DNA of 15,921 nucleotides from CAZTTG01 sp964615935 (lineage in GTDB: Bacteria > Planctomycetota > UBA1135 > GCA-002686595). The translations under genes were made by a program, and so were the position numbers. The DNA lies in the NCBI GenBank assembly GCA_964615935.1, contig CAZTTG010000119.1, positions 1 through 15,921 of the forward strand, in the 5' to 3' direction. This document shows positions 1 to 8,046 of this stretch, piece by piece. Numbering within the stretch: the stretch's first letter is position 1; each line of letters opens with the position of its first letter. The notes beneath the pieces were generated by a model, which was not told the DNA's origin, ran no database searches, and saw nothing but the letters and a program-made list of their open reading frames with translations.

Positions 1-62
<62 letters not shown>

Positions 63-94
63 GGCGCCCGCCACCCCGTCCCGGAGCTCGTGCC

Positions 95-2050
95 ATGAGC
101 CGCCCCTTCGCGATCCCCGCCCTCCTCCTGCTCCCCTGCCTGCTGCTGGCCGCCTGCGCCTCGAGGGAGGGCTCGGCGCGGCCCGAGGCCCCGCCCGAGG
201 CGCAGCCCGAGCTCCACGCCGGACCGCCGGTCTACGACCCGCGCACCTTCTTCGAGACCACGTCCATCTCGGGCGGCTCCTTCTCGCACGACGGCTCGAG
301 GATCGTCTACACCAGCGACGCGAGCGGCGTGCCCAACGTCTTCAACCAGCCGGCCGAGGGGGGAGAGGCGGTGCAGCTCACGCACTCGGACTCCATTCCC
401 CACATGGCGGTGAGCTGCTATCCCCACGACGAGCGGGTGCTGGTCACGGCCGACGGGGGCGGCGACGAGCGGCACCACCTGTACGTGTTCGGCCGCGACG
501 GCGAGCTCACCGATCTGACCCCCGGCGAGGGCCTCAAGGCCCGCTTCCTGGGCTGGTCGCGGAGCGGCTGGTGCTTCTTCGCGGCCACCAACGAGCGCGA
601 TCCGCGCCACTTCGACGTGTACCAGCACGGCGCCGCGCCCGAGGGCCGTCTGCGGCGGATGCTCTTCGAGAACACCGAGGGCTACCAGATCGGCGGCGTC
701 AGCGACGACGGCCGCTTCGTGGCGCTGAAGCGCTCCCACACCAACGCCGACGACGACCTCTACGTGTGGGACGCCTCCCGGCCCGAGGAGGCGCCCGCGC
801 GGGTCACGCCCCACGAGCCGCCGGCGAGCTTCGGGGGAGTGCGCTTCCGACCGGGGACGGCCGAGATGTACTACCTGTCCACCGAGGGCTCGGAGTTCAA
901 CCGCCTGTGGGCCCTGGACCTGGAGAGCGGCGAGCACCGGCTGGTGGAGGAGGCGCCCTGGGACTTCCTGCTGGTGCGCTTCTCCTGGGACGGGCGCTTC
1001 CGGGTGAGCGCGGTCAACGAGGACGCCCACACGCGGGTGTCGATGGTGGACCTGGGGAGCGGCTGGGAGGTGGCGCTGCCGGACTTCGGCGAGGCCGATC
1101 TCCGGCGGGTGGGCTTCTCCCGCGACGGGAGGCGCCTGGCCCTCACCGCGGGCGGGGACACCTCTCCATCCGATCTCTACGTCATGCCCGCGGGGGGCGG
1201 CGAGCCCACGCGGATCACCCGCTCGCTGAACCCGGCGGTGGACGCGGCCGAGCTGGTCTCCTCGGAGGTGGTGCGCTATCCGAGCTTCGACGGGATGGAG
1301 ATCCCGGCCCTGCTGTACCGGCCCCGCCGGGCGTCGGCCGCCCGTCCGGTCCCGGCCGTGGTGTGGGTCCACGGGGGTCCCGGGGGGCAGGCGCGGGTGG
1401 GCTACCGGCCCGACCTCCAGCTCCTCGTGAACCACGGCTTCGCGGTCCTGGCGGTCAACAACCGCGGCAGCAGCGGCTACGGCAGCACCTTCTATCACGC
1501 CGACGACCGGCGGCACGGCGAGGCGGACCTGGCGGACTGCGTCTTCGGCCGCCGATACCTGGAGGGCCTGGACTGGATCCGCGCCGACCGGGTGGCGATC
1601 ATGGGGGGCAGCTACGGCGGATACATGGTGGCCGCGGCCCTGGCGTTCCAGCCCCAGGCCTTCGACTGCGGGGTCGATCTCTTCGGGCCCACCAACTGGC
1701 TGCGCACCCTGCGGGCGATCCCGGAGTGGTGGGCCAGCCACCGGGAGTCGCTCTACGCCGAGCTCGGCGATCCCGCGGTGGAGGCCGCGCGCCTGCACGC
1801 GATCTCGCCGCTCTTCCACGCGGGCAACATCGAGAGGCCCCTCCTGGTGATCCAGGGCGCGACCGATCCGCGGGTGCTGCAGCGGGAGAGCGACGAGCTG
1901 GTGGAGGCGGCGCGCGACGCCGGGGTGGAGGTCGAGTACCTCGTGTTCCCCGACGAGGGCCACGGCTTCCGCAAGCGCGAGAACCGCATCCGGGCGGCCG
2001 AGGTCTACCTGCGCTTCCTGGACCGGTATCTGAAGAGCCCCCGGCAATAG
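95..2050 (+). CDS. S9-family (prolyl oligopeptidase-like) serine peptidase, lipoprotein
   Basis: Predicted exported serine peptidase of 651 residues that cleaves short peptides, of the dipeptidyl-aminopeptidase/acylaminoacyl-peptidase type. The N-terminus is a lipoprotein signal with lipobox L18-A19-A20-C21, so it should be lipid-anchored in the envelope facing the periplasm. Residues about 45-385 contain PD40-like beta-propeller motifs (for example GGSFSHDGSRIVYTSD), the gate domain of the family. Residues about 390-651 are the alpha/beta-hydrolase domain: H426-GGPGG oxyanion region, nucleophile elbow GGS506YGG, then D591 (GATDPRV) and H623 (DEGHGF) completing the Ser-Asp-His triad. Length is normal for the family, so it looks intact and active. 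A GGAG at 83-86 lies 8 nt before the ATG. No operon partner is visible; the next reading frame is a gene fragment. The family call is very secure; the substrate is not known. Confidence 0.95.
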   Translation: MSRPFAIPALLLLPCLLLAACASREGSARPEAPPEAQPELHAGPPVYDPRTFFETTSISGGSFSHDGSRIVYTSDASGVPNVFNQPAEGGEAVQLTHSDSIPHMAVSCYPHDERVLVTADGGGDERHHLYVFGRDGELTDLTPGEGLKARFLGWSRSGWCFFAATNERDPRHFDVYQHGAAPEGRLRRMLFENTEGYQIGGVSDDGRFVALKRSHTNADDDLYVWDASRPEEAPARVTPHEPPASFGGVRFRPGTAEMYYLSTEGSEFNRLWALDLESGEHRLVEEAPWDFLLVRFSWDGRFRVSAVNEDAHTRVSMVDLGSGWEVALPDFGEADLRRVGFSRDGRRLALTAGGDTSPSDLYVMPAGGGEPTRITRSLNPAVDAAELVSSEVVRYPSFDGMEIPALLYRPRRASAARPVPAVVWVHGGPGGQARVGYRPDLQLLVNHGFAVLAVNNRGSSGYGSTFYHADDRRHGEADLADCVFGRRYLEGLDWIRADRVAIMGGSYGGYMVAAALAFQPQAFDCGVDLFGPTNWLRTLRAIPEWWASHRESLYAELGDPAVEAARLHAISPLFHAGNIERPLLVIQGATDPRVLQRESDELVEAARDAGVEVEYLVFPDEGHGFRKRENRIRAAEVYLRFLDRYLKSPRQ

Positions 2051-2089
2051 AAGCCTGGGTTCTCCGCGCGTCGAGCCTCGGAGGTCTTG

Positions 2090-2323
2090 AGAACGGTGCG
2101 GCGCACGCCGGTGCAGAGCTCCGTCGGCGCCGTGCCGCCGCCATCGAGGGACTGCACAGGGGCCTTCTCCTTCGACTTCAACGCCTGGATCGCGAGCGGC
2201 GCGGACCCGGCCCTGGTGGCCGGCCAGGAGGTGTGGGCCCAGTACTGGAGCCGGGATCCGGGCTTCCCGCCTCCTGACGGCAGCAACCTGACCGACGCAC
2301 TGACCTTCGCCGTCGGGCCGTGA
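2090..2323 (+). pseudogene. Detached copy of the C-terminal module of the 2607-4364 protein
   Basis: This stretch encodes the same module as the end of the propeller gene (4135-4364), including RDCTGAFSFDFNAWI, VWAQYWSRDPGFPPPDG and SNLTDAL, and ends with its own TGA. By eye the nucleotide match is about 90 % over roughly 228 bp, with the last few codons diverged. It has no signal peptide, no propeller and no good start: only a TTG at 2087 opens the frame, without a Shine-Dalgarno sequence. It lies in the same frame as the S9 peptidase and starts 36 nt after that gene's TAG. The likely explanation is a remnant of a deleted or partly duplicated propeller gene. A functional tail added by stop read-through is possible but unsupported. 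Confidence 0.75.
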
Positions 2324-2331
2324 GCGGGGTT

Positions 2332-2353
2332 CCGGCCGCGGTCCTGTGGCCGG
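2332..2353 (+). terminator. Possible hairpin after the fragment
   Basis: CCGGCC (2332-2337) and GGCCGG (2348-2353) form a perfect 6-bp stem with a 10-nt loop, just after the fragment's stop codon. There is no T-run. It could be the transcript end inherited with the duplicated module, but in such GC-rich DNA a 6-bp stem may arise by chance. Confidence 0.25.
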
Positions 2354-2408
2354 GACGTCTGGATCTGGGAGGTGGTCCAGTGGACCGGGCCTTGCTCCGC
2401 TGAGTGTC

Positions 2409-2417
2409 TGGTATCAT
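2409..2417 (+). promoter_or_regulatory. Candidate extended -10 element for the propeller gene
   Basis: TGG-TATCAT matches the extended -10 form TGn-TATAAT at all but one hexamer position and stands out in GC-rich surroundings. A TTGCTC lies upstream at 2392-2397, but its 14-bp spacing is too short for a normal -35. If used, the 5' leader to the ATG at 2607 would be about 180 nt. Confidence 0.3.
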
Positions 2418-2594
2418 GGGAGCTCATCGCAGGAGTCACACCGGGGAACCCTGCTGCCGAGGCTCAGGCCCATGAATCGGAACTCGACCCCCGCACTGGG
2501 CGACCGCCAGATACGCGTCCGAGACGACCGGCCCGACCCCGAGCCTGCACCCAGACTCCGTTCCGGCTCGCGCCCGGCAGTCGAATTCGAGGCC

Positions 2595-2604
2595 GGAAGG
2601 GGGA
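2595..2604 (+). promoter_or_regulatory. Ribosome binding site that fixes the start at 2607
   Basis: GGAAGGGGGA directly precedes ACC-ATG. The frame is open upstream to 2346 and has another ATG at 2472. Only the ATG at 2607 has a purine-rich ribosome site and places a signal peptide at the N-terminus. Confidence 0.75.
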
Positions 2605-2606
2605 CC

Positions 2607-4364
2607 ATGGCATGGAGAGCACTCGTCGCGGTGGCAGGGGCCGCGGTCTGTACGCTTGCGGGAAACACGGGCCTTTTCGCCGCGCCGTCGCAGTGCAGCT
2701 CGGGGACCACAGAGCGGGTCAGCGTCAGCTCGAGCGGGGTGCAGGGGAATGGTACGTCGTTCAACGGGTCCATCTCTGCAAGCGGGCGCTATGCGGCCTT
2801 CACCAGCGAGGCATCCAACCTCGTGCAGGGCGATACGAATTACAGGGCCGACGTCTTCGTGCACGACCGGGTGAGCAAGCAGACCCAGCGTGTGAGCATC
2901 AGCTCCACCGGTGAGCAGGGCAACTACGACTCCACGGGGGCTTGGATCACTCCGAACGGACGTTTCGTGGGCTTCGGCAGTCGAGCCACGAACCTGGTTC
3001 CGGGAGACACGAACTGGGCGACGGACGACTTCGTCCACGATCGCCAGACCGGGATCACCGAGCGGGTGAGCGTGGGCTGCGGGGGCGTCGAGGCCAACGG
3101 CAAATCCGGCAAGATGTCCATCTGTGCGCACGGCCGCATCGTGGCCTTCGAGAGCTACGCGACGAACCTCGTGCCCAGGGATGCGAACGGGTACTGGGAT
3201 ATCTTCGTGCACGACCGCGAGAGTGGGGAGACGAGGCGGGTGAGCGTGAGCTCGGGGGGGGATGAGGCGAACGGGCATTGCGGCGATCCGGTCATCTCCG
3301 CGGATGGGCGTTGCGTGGCCTTCCACAGCCAAGCCTCGAATCTCGTGTCCGGGGACACAAATGGCCACTGGGACGTCTTCGTTCATGACCGACAGATCCG
3401 CGAAACCACCAGGGTGAGCGTGGATTCCGGCGGGTTGCAGGGCAACGGCGTTTCGAGTTATCCGTCCATTTCCGCCGACGGACGCTACGTGGCCTTCGAG
3501 AGTTCTGCACGCAACCTGGTCCCAGGCGATACGAACAACAAACTAGATTCGTTCGTGCATGATCGACTGACAAGGGAGACGACACGCGTCAGCGTCAGCT
3601 CCACGGGCGTCCAGGGAAACAGCAACTCGAGGTATGCATCCATCTCGGCAGACGGCCGACGGGTGGCCTTCGAGAGCGGTGCCAGCAACTTGGTCGTCGG
3701 GGACACGAACGGTGCAGTGGACATCTTCGTCCACGACCGCCAGACCGGGGAGACCTGGCGGGCGAGCGTCAGCTCGGCCGGCGTCCAGGGGAACTCCGTC
3801 TCCAACCGCTCGGCCATCTCGGCGGATGGGCGATGCGTCTCCTTCGCCAGCTACGCCGACAACCTCGTCCCCGGGGACACCAACTGGAAGAACGACGTCT
3901 TCGTGCGCGACTGCGGCCCGCCGTCCGTGCCACTGGTCTACTGCATCGCCAAGACGAACTCGCTGGGCTGCACCAGCGCGATCGGGTTCTCGGGCACGCC
4001 CAGCGCGACGGCTGGGAGCGGTTTCGACGTCGGCGCGACCAACGTCTTCAGCCACAAGATCGGCCTGCTCTTCTACGGCCTGCGGGGATCTGCCCTGGTC
4101 CCCTTCCAGGGCGGCTGGCTCTGCGTCCGGCCACCGCTCCGGCGCACTCCGGCCCAGAGCTCCGGCGGCGCCCTGCCGCCGCCATCGAGGGATTGCACGG
4201 GGACTTTCTCCTTCGACTTCAACGCCTGGATCGCGACCGGCGCGGACCCGGCCCTGGTGGCCGGCCAGGATGTGTGGGCCCAGTACTGGAGCCGGGATCC
4301 GGGTTTCCCGCCCCCTGACGGCAGCAACCTGACCGACGCCCTGGCCTTCGCGATTCAGCCGTGA
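2607..4364 (+). CDS. Secreted seven-bladed PD40/TolB-like beta-propeller protein with planctomycete-type C-terminal module
   Basis: Exported protein of 585 residues, function unknown. Residues 1-25 form a signal peptide (MAWRALVAVAG..., cleavage near LFA-A). Residues 35-440 are seven consecutive repeats of exactly 58 residues. Their consensus runs from an RVSVSS start through SISADGRyVAF and NLVxGDTN to DVFVHDR, which is PD40/WD40-like propeller sequence, and seven copies would close one seven-bladed propeller. Residues 441-585 are a separate module beginning YCIAKTNSLGC and ending RDPGFPPPDGSNLTDALAFAI. From memory, Planctomycetota secreted proteins often end in this module; its role (anchoring, sorting or adhesion) is unknown. 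No catalytic motif is seen. Blades and module suggest a surface or extracellular binding protein. A second copy of the module lies upstream (2090-2323), and the next gene converges on this one. Base composition is less GC-rich than in the flanking S9 and ExbBD genes. Confidence 0.88.
   Translation: MAWRALVAVAGAAVCTLAGNTGLFAAPSQCSSGTTERVSVSSSGVQGNGTSFNGSISASGRYAAFTSEASNLVQGDTNYRADVFVHDRVSKQTQRVSISSTGEQGNYDSTGAWITPNGRFVGFGSRATNLVPGDTNWATDDFVHDRQTGITERVSVGCGGVEANGKSGKMSICAHGRIVAFESYATNLVPRDANGYWDIFVHDRESGETRRVSVSSGGDEANGHCGDPVISADGRCVAFHSQASNLVSGDTNGHWDVFVHDRQIRETTRVSVDSGGLQGNGVSSYPSISADGRYVAFESSARNLVPGDTNNKLDSFVHDRLTRETTRVSVSSTGVQGNSNSRYASISADGRRVAFESGASNLVVGDTNGAVDIFVHDRQTGETWRASVSSAGVQGNSVSNRSAISADGRCVSFASYADNLVPGDTNWKNDVFVRDCGPPSVPLVYCIAKTNSLGCTSAIGFSGTPSATAGSGFDVGATNVFSHKIGLLFYGLRGSALVPFQGGWLCVRPPLRRTPAQSSGGALPPPSRDCTGTFSFDFNAWIATGADPALVAGQDVWAQYWSRDPGFPPPDGSNLTDALAFAIQP
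2709..3926 (+). repeat. Seven tandem 174-bp coding repeats (propeller blades)
   Basis: Seven units of 174 bp (58 codons) follow each other with no gap, insertion or frame slip from residue 35 to residue 440 of the propeller gene. Units keep the same landmarks (DGR at repeat positions 25-27, NLV at 37-39, GDTN at 41-44, FVHDR at 50-54) while other positions vary. Units 3 and 7 deviate at landmarks: unit 3 has RDAN instead of GDTN, and unit 7 ends FVRDC instead of FVHDR. Confidence 0.9.
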
Positions 4365-4374
4365 AAGGGACTGG

Positions 4375-4401
4375 GGCCGCCGCGGGGATCCCACGGCGGC
4401 C
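4375..4401. terminator. Hairpin between convergent genes
   Basis: GGCCGCCG (4375-4382) pairs perfectly with CGGCGGCC (4394-4401) around an 11-nt loop that itself contains the palindrome GGGATCCC. It lies between the plus-strand stop at 4364 and the minus-strand stop at 4440, so it could terminate transcripts from both directions. There is no U-tract on either side. Confidence 0.5.
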
Positions 4402-4434
4402 GAGATCCACGCCTGGCTCGTCATTCCCAGGGTC

Positions 4435-4456
4435 GGGCTTCACCAGGGCTTCACCA
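4435..4456. repeat. Perfect 11-bp tandem duplication across a stop codon
   Basis: GGGCTTCACCA occurs twice in direct succession (4435-4445 and 4446-4456). On the minus strand the duplication gives the end LVKPW-stop of the 886-residue protein. With a single unit, the frame would instead run on from LVKPDPG into the convergent neighbour. Confidence 0.8.
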
Positions 4457-7100
4457 GGGCGAATGCCTCGTGGTTCTTCACTACCAGGATCCGCGTGTCG
4501 TCGCCCGGATTCTGGCCGAACTCGTAGCTGCGACAATCCTGCAGGTCCTTCGGATAGTCGCTCCTCCAGTACCCGGTGAAGGACAGCGTGTTCGCCGTTC
4601 CGCCCGGCCATTGGAGCTGGATCATCTCCGGGCCGGCGGCGAAGTGCACGTAGCCGGCTCCGGAGGCCGGATCCGTGACCAGGAATCGACCGTTGAACAC
4701 CTTGGGGAGAGCGATCGGGAAGACCGAGGGGAAACCGAGGTCGCCGTGGAGGTAGGCCTGCTTGGGTCTCTCGTCTACGTAGCCGGTGGCCTCGTTCCAC
4801 TCGTAGATGCGGACGTGGCGGTAGGACTTGTGTCCAGTCGGGGCGTTGACGTAGGCGAACAGCTTACCCTTGCTCTGGGCGATTCCGCCGACGCCCCTCT
4901 TCTTGCCGTCCATGGTCTGCACGAACACCACCTGTGGTGCGAGAATGTCCTGCGGCGGAGTGGCCGTCAGGCCCCTGAGATCGACGACGAAGAAGCCCTG
5001 CGGGAAGGCGCAGAAGGCGAACTCCCTGGAGGCGGACAGGACCAGCCTGTCGACGAACTTGGAGTCGGCCTCCGATCCATCGATGATGGGGGTCATGGCG
5101 GTGGATTCGTGAGTCCACACACCCAGCGGGTCATCCCACCGATACGCCAGCACCGCGTGCTGCCTCTGATACTGTGCGGTAACGCTCGCGTTGGTGAGAT
5201 TCGTGAGAACGAAGTACTCCGAACCGAGATCGAGGAACACGACGTCGTTTCCGTAGTAGCCACCCGGATGGGGCAAGTAGAAGTCCGACCACCCCATGTT
5301 CCGAAGGTCCACCTCATTGGGCACGAAGGGGAGTGGCTCCAGCGGGTTCCCAGTAATGTGGTCGATCTCGAACTCCATGAAGTCGCCCTTGTTCGAGGCG
5401 GTGTACAGCCGGTACGGCTCAGGCTCCAGCGGCATATACCCGATCTCGATATGCTCCGTGTGCTCCACGTTCCCGCTGCCCAGCGGGTACTCGGCCGGCA
5501 TGTACGAATCGGGGACCGCCTGGAAGACGTACGGGGGATCGACGGTGCCGCTGTAGCGCACCACTCCCCCGAAGGTCGGCAGGTAGACGTCGCACGGCGG
5601 GATGGCCACCGCCCCATCGCAGGACGAGATGCCGAAATACTCGTCGATGAGCTGGACCGGATGATCGTTGGTGCTGACGTCCATCACCTTGCAGACGTGA
5701 TCGGTCCTGTTCTCCACCGCGGTCCACACGCTGGGCACCCAGGGCGGGTCGGTGGGCGGATCGTCGGGCAGCAGGACGTGGATCAGGTCTCGCTCACAGG
5801 CCTCTCCGTAGAACTCGTTCTCGGTCCACGAGAAGGGGGGATCGTTCACGTCGCAGACGTAGAAGGCCTCCCTGGTGACGGCGAAGAACCTGTCCCCCGG
5901 CTCCGTCGGCACGAGCGGATCGACCAGGACGTTGCGGATGTGCTCCTCCTCGTCCGGATCGACGCCGATCTGCTGGCTCGCGCCGACCCCAGCCGTGAAC
6001 GCGTTCGTCACGTTCACCTGCTGGACCTGCATCTTCTTCCCGCAGGCCACGTACATGTACCGGCTGCCCGCAGCGATCGCAAAGACGTCCAGGCCGAGAG
6101 CCGTATGGTTGTCCAGCTTCTCGTCCGTCGGGTCCTGCTCCGGAGGGTCCGGGATGGGGTTAAAGTAGGCGTAGCTGCAGCCGGGCCCAGGCACGACGTC
6201 GAAGGTGGGCGAGTCGAACTGCCCACCCTTGTTCAGGTCGCAGAGCATCACCAGGGCCCTCGATCGATCCTCGGCCTCCGTGCCGAACCCCTGCATCTTG
6301 GACAGGACGTAGGCCATGAGCCTGCCGTCCAGGTCTTCCTGGATGCGGAGGCGGTTCAACTCGTGCACCTCCAGAGCGTTGATCGGGTCGCCGGGAACGG
6401 TCGAGGTGAACCACCCGCCCTCTTGCTCCCGGAACAGCTCAATGGCCGAGGAGTGGTACTCAAGTGCCGCCGGATTGAGGCTGGTATCGGAGCGTATTGC
6501 GATGATCCTCTTGGTCGTCAGCAGGAATACCCAGTCGATCGATCCGGGCCCGCCATGCCAGACCTTCAGGTCCACTGGATCCTCCCAGGACTGCAGGTGG
6601 TGCTCCATGAGGCAGGGGTCGGGTGGGGGCGGGCAGGTATGCATGCACGCCAGCTCCAGATAGCACTCCTGCAGGGGACTTCCGGGGCCGTTCGGGGTGG
6701 CGTAGGTCTCGCGGTAGAGGGCGCTCTCGGTGAGGGTCCAGATCTGCTGCCGGTCCTCGTCGACCTCGATGGCGAGGATCTGCTCGTTGCTCCCAGGATT
6801 CACATCGTCGAAGACCCGGTCCTCGGAGAACATTCGCTGCCGGTCGGCGGCGCGGATGCCCGCGCGCACGCGGCCCTGGGCCAGCCAGATCCGAGCGGCA
6901 TACGGGTCCGCGCTCGCGTCCGACTGGCCAGCGATGTCCTGGACCATGCCCTCCTGGACCTCGGCCAGGGTCGTCAGGGGCACCGCCTGCGCGGTCGCGC
7001 TGTGCCCCAGGAAGGCGGCCGCGAGCAGGCCGGCCGCCAGGATGGAGATCCGCCCGCACAGATGCGGCGGGCGGACCCTCCCCGTCTCGAGTCGCTTCAT
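4440..7100 (-). CDS. Large secreted protein of unknown function
   Basis: Exported protein of 886 residues that I do not recognise. The N-terminus has basic residues, a hydrophobic core (ISILAAGLLAAAFLG, about 18-32) and an Ala-x-Ala cleavage site near residues 35-39 (ATAQA). A strong Shine-Dalgarno (GAGGAGGAGGA on the minus strand, 7104-7114) lies 3 nt before the ATG and fixes the start. The mature part is rich in Asp, Pro, Trp and Tyr, has a Cys-rich patch (CYLELACMHTCPPPPDPC), and shows scattered strand-turn segments such as RYMYVACGKKMQVQQVNV, RFFAVTREAFYVCDVNDP and REFAFCAFPQGFFVVDLRG. These resemble irregular beta-propeller blades of the LVIVD/YVTN kind, but no regular repeat can be aligned by eye. 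No catalytic motif is visible. The gene is monocistronic and convergent with the propeller gene. Its GC content is clearly lower than that of the operon to the right. A 931-codon open frame on the opposite strand is a shadow. Confidence 0.85.
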   Translation of the reverse strand: MKRLETGRVRPPHLCGRISILAAGLLAAAFLGHSATAQAVPLTTLAEVQEGMVQDIAGQSDASADPYAARIWLAQGRVRAGIRAADRQRMFSEDRVFDDVNPGSNEQILAIEVDEDRQQIWTLTESALYRETYATPNGPGSPLQECYLELACMHTCPPPPDPCLMEHHLQSWEDPVDLKVWHGGPGSIDWVFLLTTKRIIAIRSDTSLNPAALEYHSSAIELFREQEGGWFTSTVPGDPINALEVHELNRLRIQEDLDGRLMAYVLSKMQGFGTEAEDRSRALVMLCDLNKGGQFDSPTFDVVPGPGCSYAYFNPIPDPPEQDPTDEKLDNHTALGLDVFAIAAGSRYMYVACGKKMQVQQVNVTNAFTAGVGASQQIGVDPDEEEHIRNVLVDPLVPTEPGDRFFAVTREAFYVCDVNDPPFSWTENEFYGEACERDLIHVLLPDDPPTDPPWVPSVWTAVENRTDHVCKVMDVSTNDHPVQLIDEYFGISSCDGAVAIPPCDVYLPTFGGVVRYSGTVDPPYVFQAVPDSYMPAEYPLGSGNVEHTEHIEIGYMPLEPEPYRLYTASNKGDFMEFEIDHITGNPLEPLPFVPNEVDLRNMGWSDFYLPHPGGYYGNDVVFLDLGSEYFVLTNLTNASVTAQYQRQHAVLAYRWDDPLGVWTHESTAMTPIIDGSEADSKFVDRLVLSASREFAFCAFPQGFFVVDLRGLTATPPQDILAPQVVFVQTMDGKKRGVGGIAQSKGKLFAYVNAPTGHKSYRHVRIYEWNEATGYVDERPKQAYLHGDLGFPSVFPIALPKVFNGRFLVTDPASGAGYVHFAAGPEMIQLQWPGGTANTLSFTGYWRSDYPKDLQDCRSYEFGQNPGDDTRILVVKNHEAFALVKPW

Positions 7101-7267
7101 CGCTCCTCCTCCTCACCGGGCTGCCCCGGCCGGCGCCGAGGGGCGCGCAGCGGCAGCCCAGCGTTCTCCCGGTTCCCTCGAGACCCTCCCCGGCATCCGG
7201 AGCGCGCCCGCGAGCCAGGCGAGCGCCGATCGCCCCCGGGACGACGATCGGGAGCCGCAAGGTAGCT

Positions 7268-7391
7268 CCCCCCCCCCCCCCCCCCCCGCCGCCCCGGCCC
7301 CGGCGGGGGGGGGGGGGGGGGGGGGGGGGGGGCGGTGCGCCCCCGGTGGTCGTTCCGGTGCCGCCCGGGCCGGGCCCCCCCCCCCCCCCCC
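7268..7391. repeat. Homopolymer cluster C20 / G28 / C17, possible misassembly point
   Basis: C runs uninterrupted from 7268 to 7287 (20), G from 7305 to 7332 (28) and C from 7375 to 7391 (17). The spacers between them consist almost entirely of C and G. The first two runs form an inverted pair. Runs of this length and arrangement are typical of dark-cycle poly-G read artefacts assembled in both orientations, or of a false join. If real, the region would be an extreme hairpin or G-quadruplex-forming sequence. Confidence 0.85.
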
Positions 7392-7470
7392 TGCAAGGCC
7401 GATCCGGCCTTGGGGCGGTCAGTCCGTGCGCGGCTCGGCAGCTCGTCCCACGCGCGGGACGCATCCCCGC

Positions 7471-7824
7471 CTACCCGCCCCGACCGGGACGCCGGCGCAT
7501 GGGTACCCTGCGGCCCGAGCGCGGGCCCACCTCCTCGTAGGCCGGCGGGGCGAAGGGCTCGGGAGGGAGGTCGCGAGGGCAGTCTCCAGCCCGTCGCACC
7601 CCTGCTCGCGCCGGACGCGGGGGCGAGGCCGTTGTCCAGGACCCGGGCGGCGCGGCAAGCGGCGCCAGCCACGTCAGGAGGTAGTCGTGCGACACGACGT
7701 GGGAGACCGCGCCCAGCGGGTGCTTTGCGAGCGCTGAGCAGTCGGCGTTCACGTCGGCGAGCCCGTGTCCGGGCCACGGCTTCCTGGCGCTCCAGTCCTC
7801 GGCCCCCGAGGGGATGCCGTCCAC
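7471..7824 (-). pseudogene. Possible remnant ORF, unrecognised
   Basis: A 117-codon minus-strand frame starts MDGIPSGAEDWSARKPWPGH. Its first 60 or so codons have nearly all G or C at the third position and a mixed, protein-like composition (ADVNADCSALAKHPLGAVSH, then VVSHDYLLTWLAPLAA). The following part becomes Pro/Arg-rich with relaxed third positions, as if the frame had slipped. The DVNAD...VSHVVSHDYLLTWL pattern faintly recalls a class I SAM-methyltransferase core, but this is too weak to name. It could be a broken gene, a gene cut by the misassembly at 7268-7391, or chance. Confidence 0.2.
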
Positions 7825-8046
7825 CGCCGCCTCCGCGCGGGCAAGGGCCCCGTCATGGTGACTGCTCTCCTGAGGGAGGCTGCCTCATGCAGGCCTCTGT
7901 TCGAGAAGAGTTCGAGCGGGCCGAAGCGAGGAAGGCGTCCGCGCGAATTCCCGGAAACCGGCGTGGGGCCTGGAGTGCAGGTGCGGCACGCGGACGGACC
8001 GTCCGGCCGGTTCAAGTCCGCGGCTGGCCTGGAGTTCCGAGCCCCG

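Noticed and set aside
2472..2606. Earlier in-frame start (ATG at 2472, or the opening at 2346) for the propeller gene
   Set aside because: It would bury the signal peptide internally and lacks a ribosome site, whereas 2607 has GGAAGGGGGA directly upstream.
2709..3926. Tandem 174-bp units as a CRISPR or satellite array
   Set aside because: The units are diverged, in frame and encode propeller blades; there are no short identical repeats with unique spacers.
4470..7265. A 931-codon open frame on the plus strand opposite the 886-residue gene
   Set aside because: It has no signal peptide, domain or ribosome site and reads like an antisense shadow (His/Val/Arg/Gly-rich). The minus-strand frame has a strong Shine-Dalgarno, a signal peptide and a normal composition.
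7305..7332. G28 run as a functional G-quadruplex regulator
   Set aside because: It could fold as such, but the neighbouring C20 and C17 runs and the C49 window edge make an artefact more likely. There is no supporting gene context.
8009..8019. GGTTCAAGTCC, resembling a tRNA T-arm
   Set aside because: The T-stem is only partly complementary and no matching acceptor, D or anticodon arms can be built around it.
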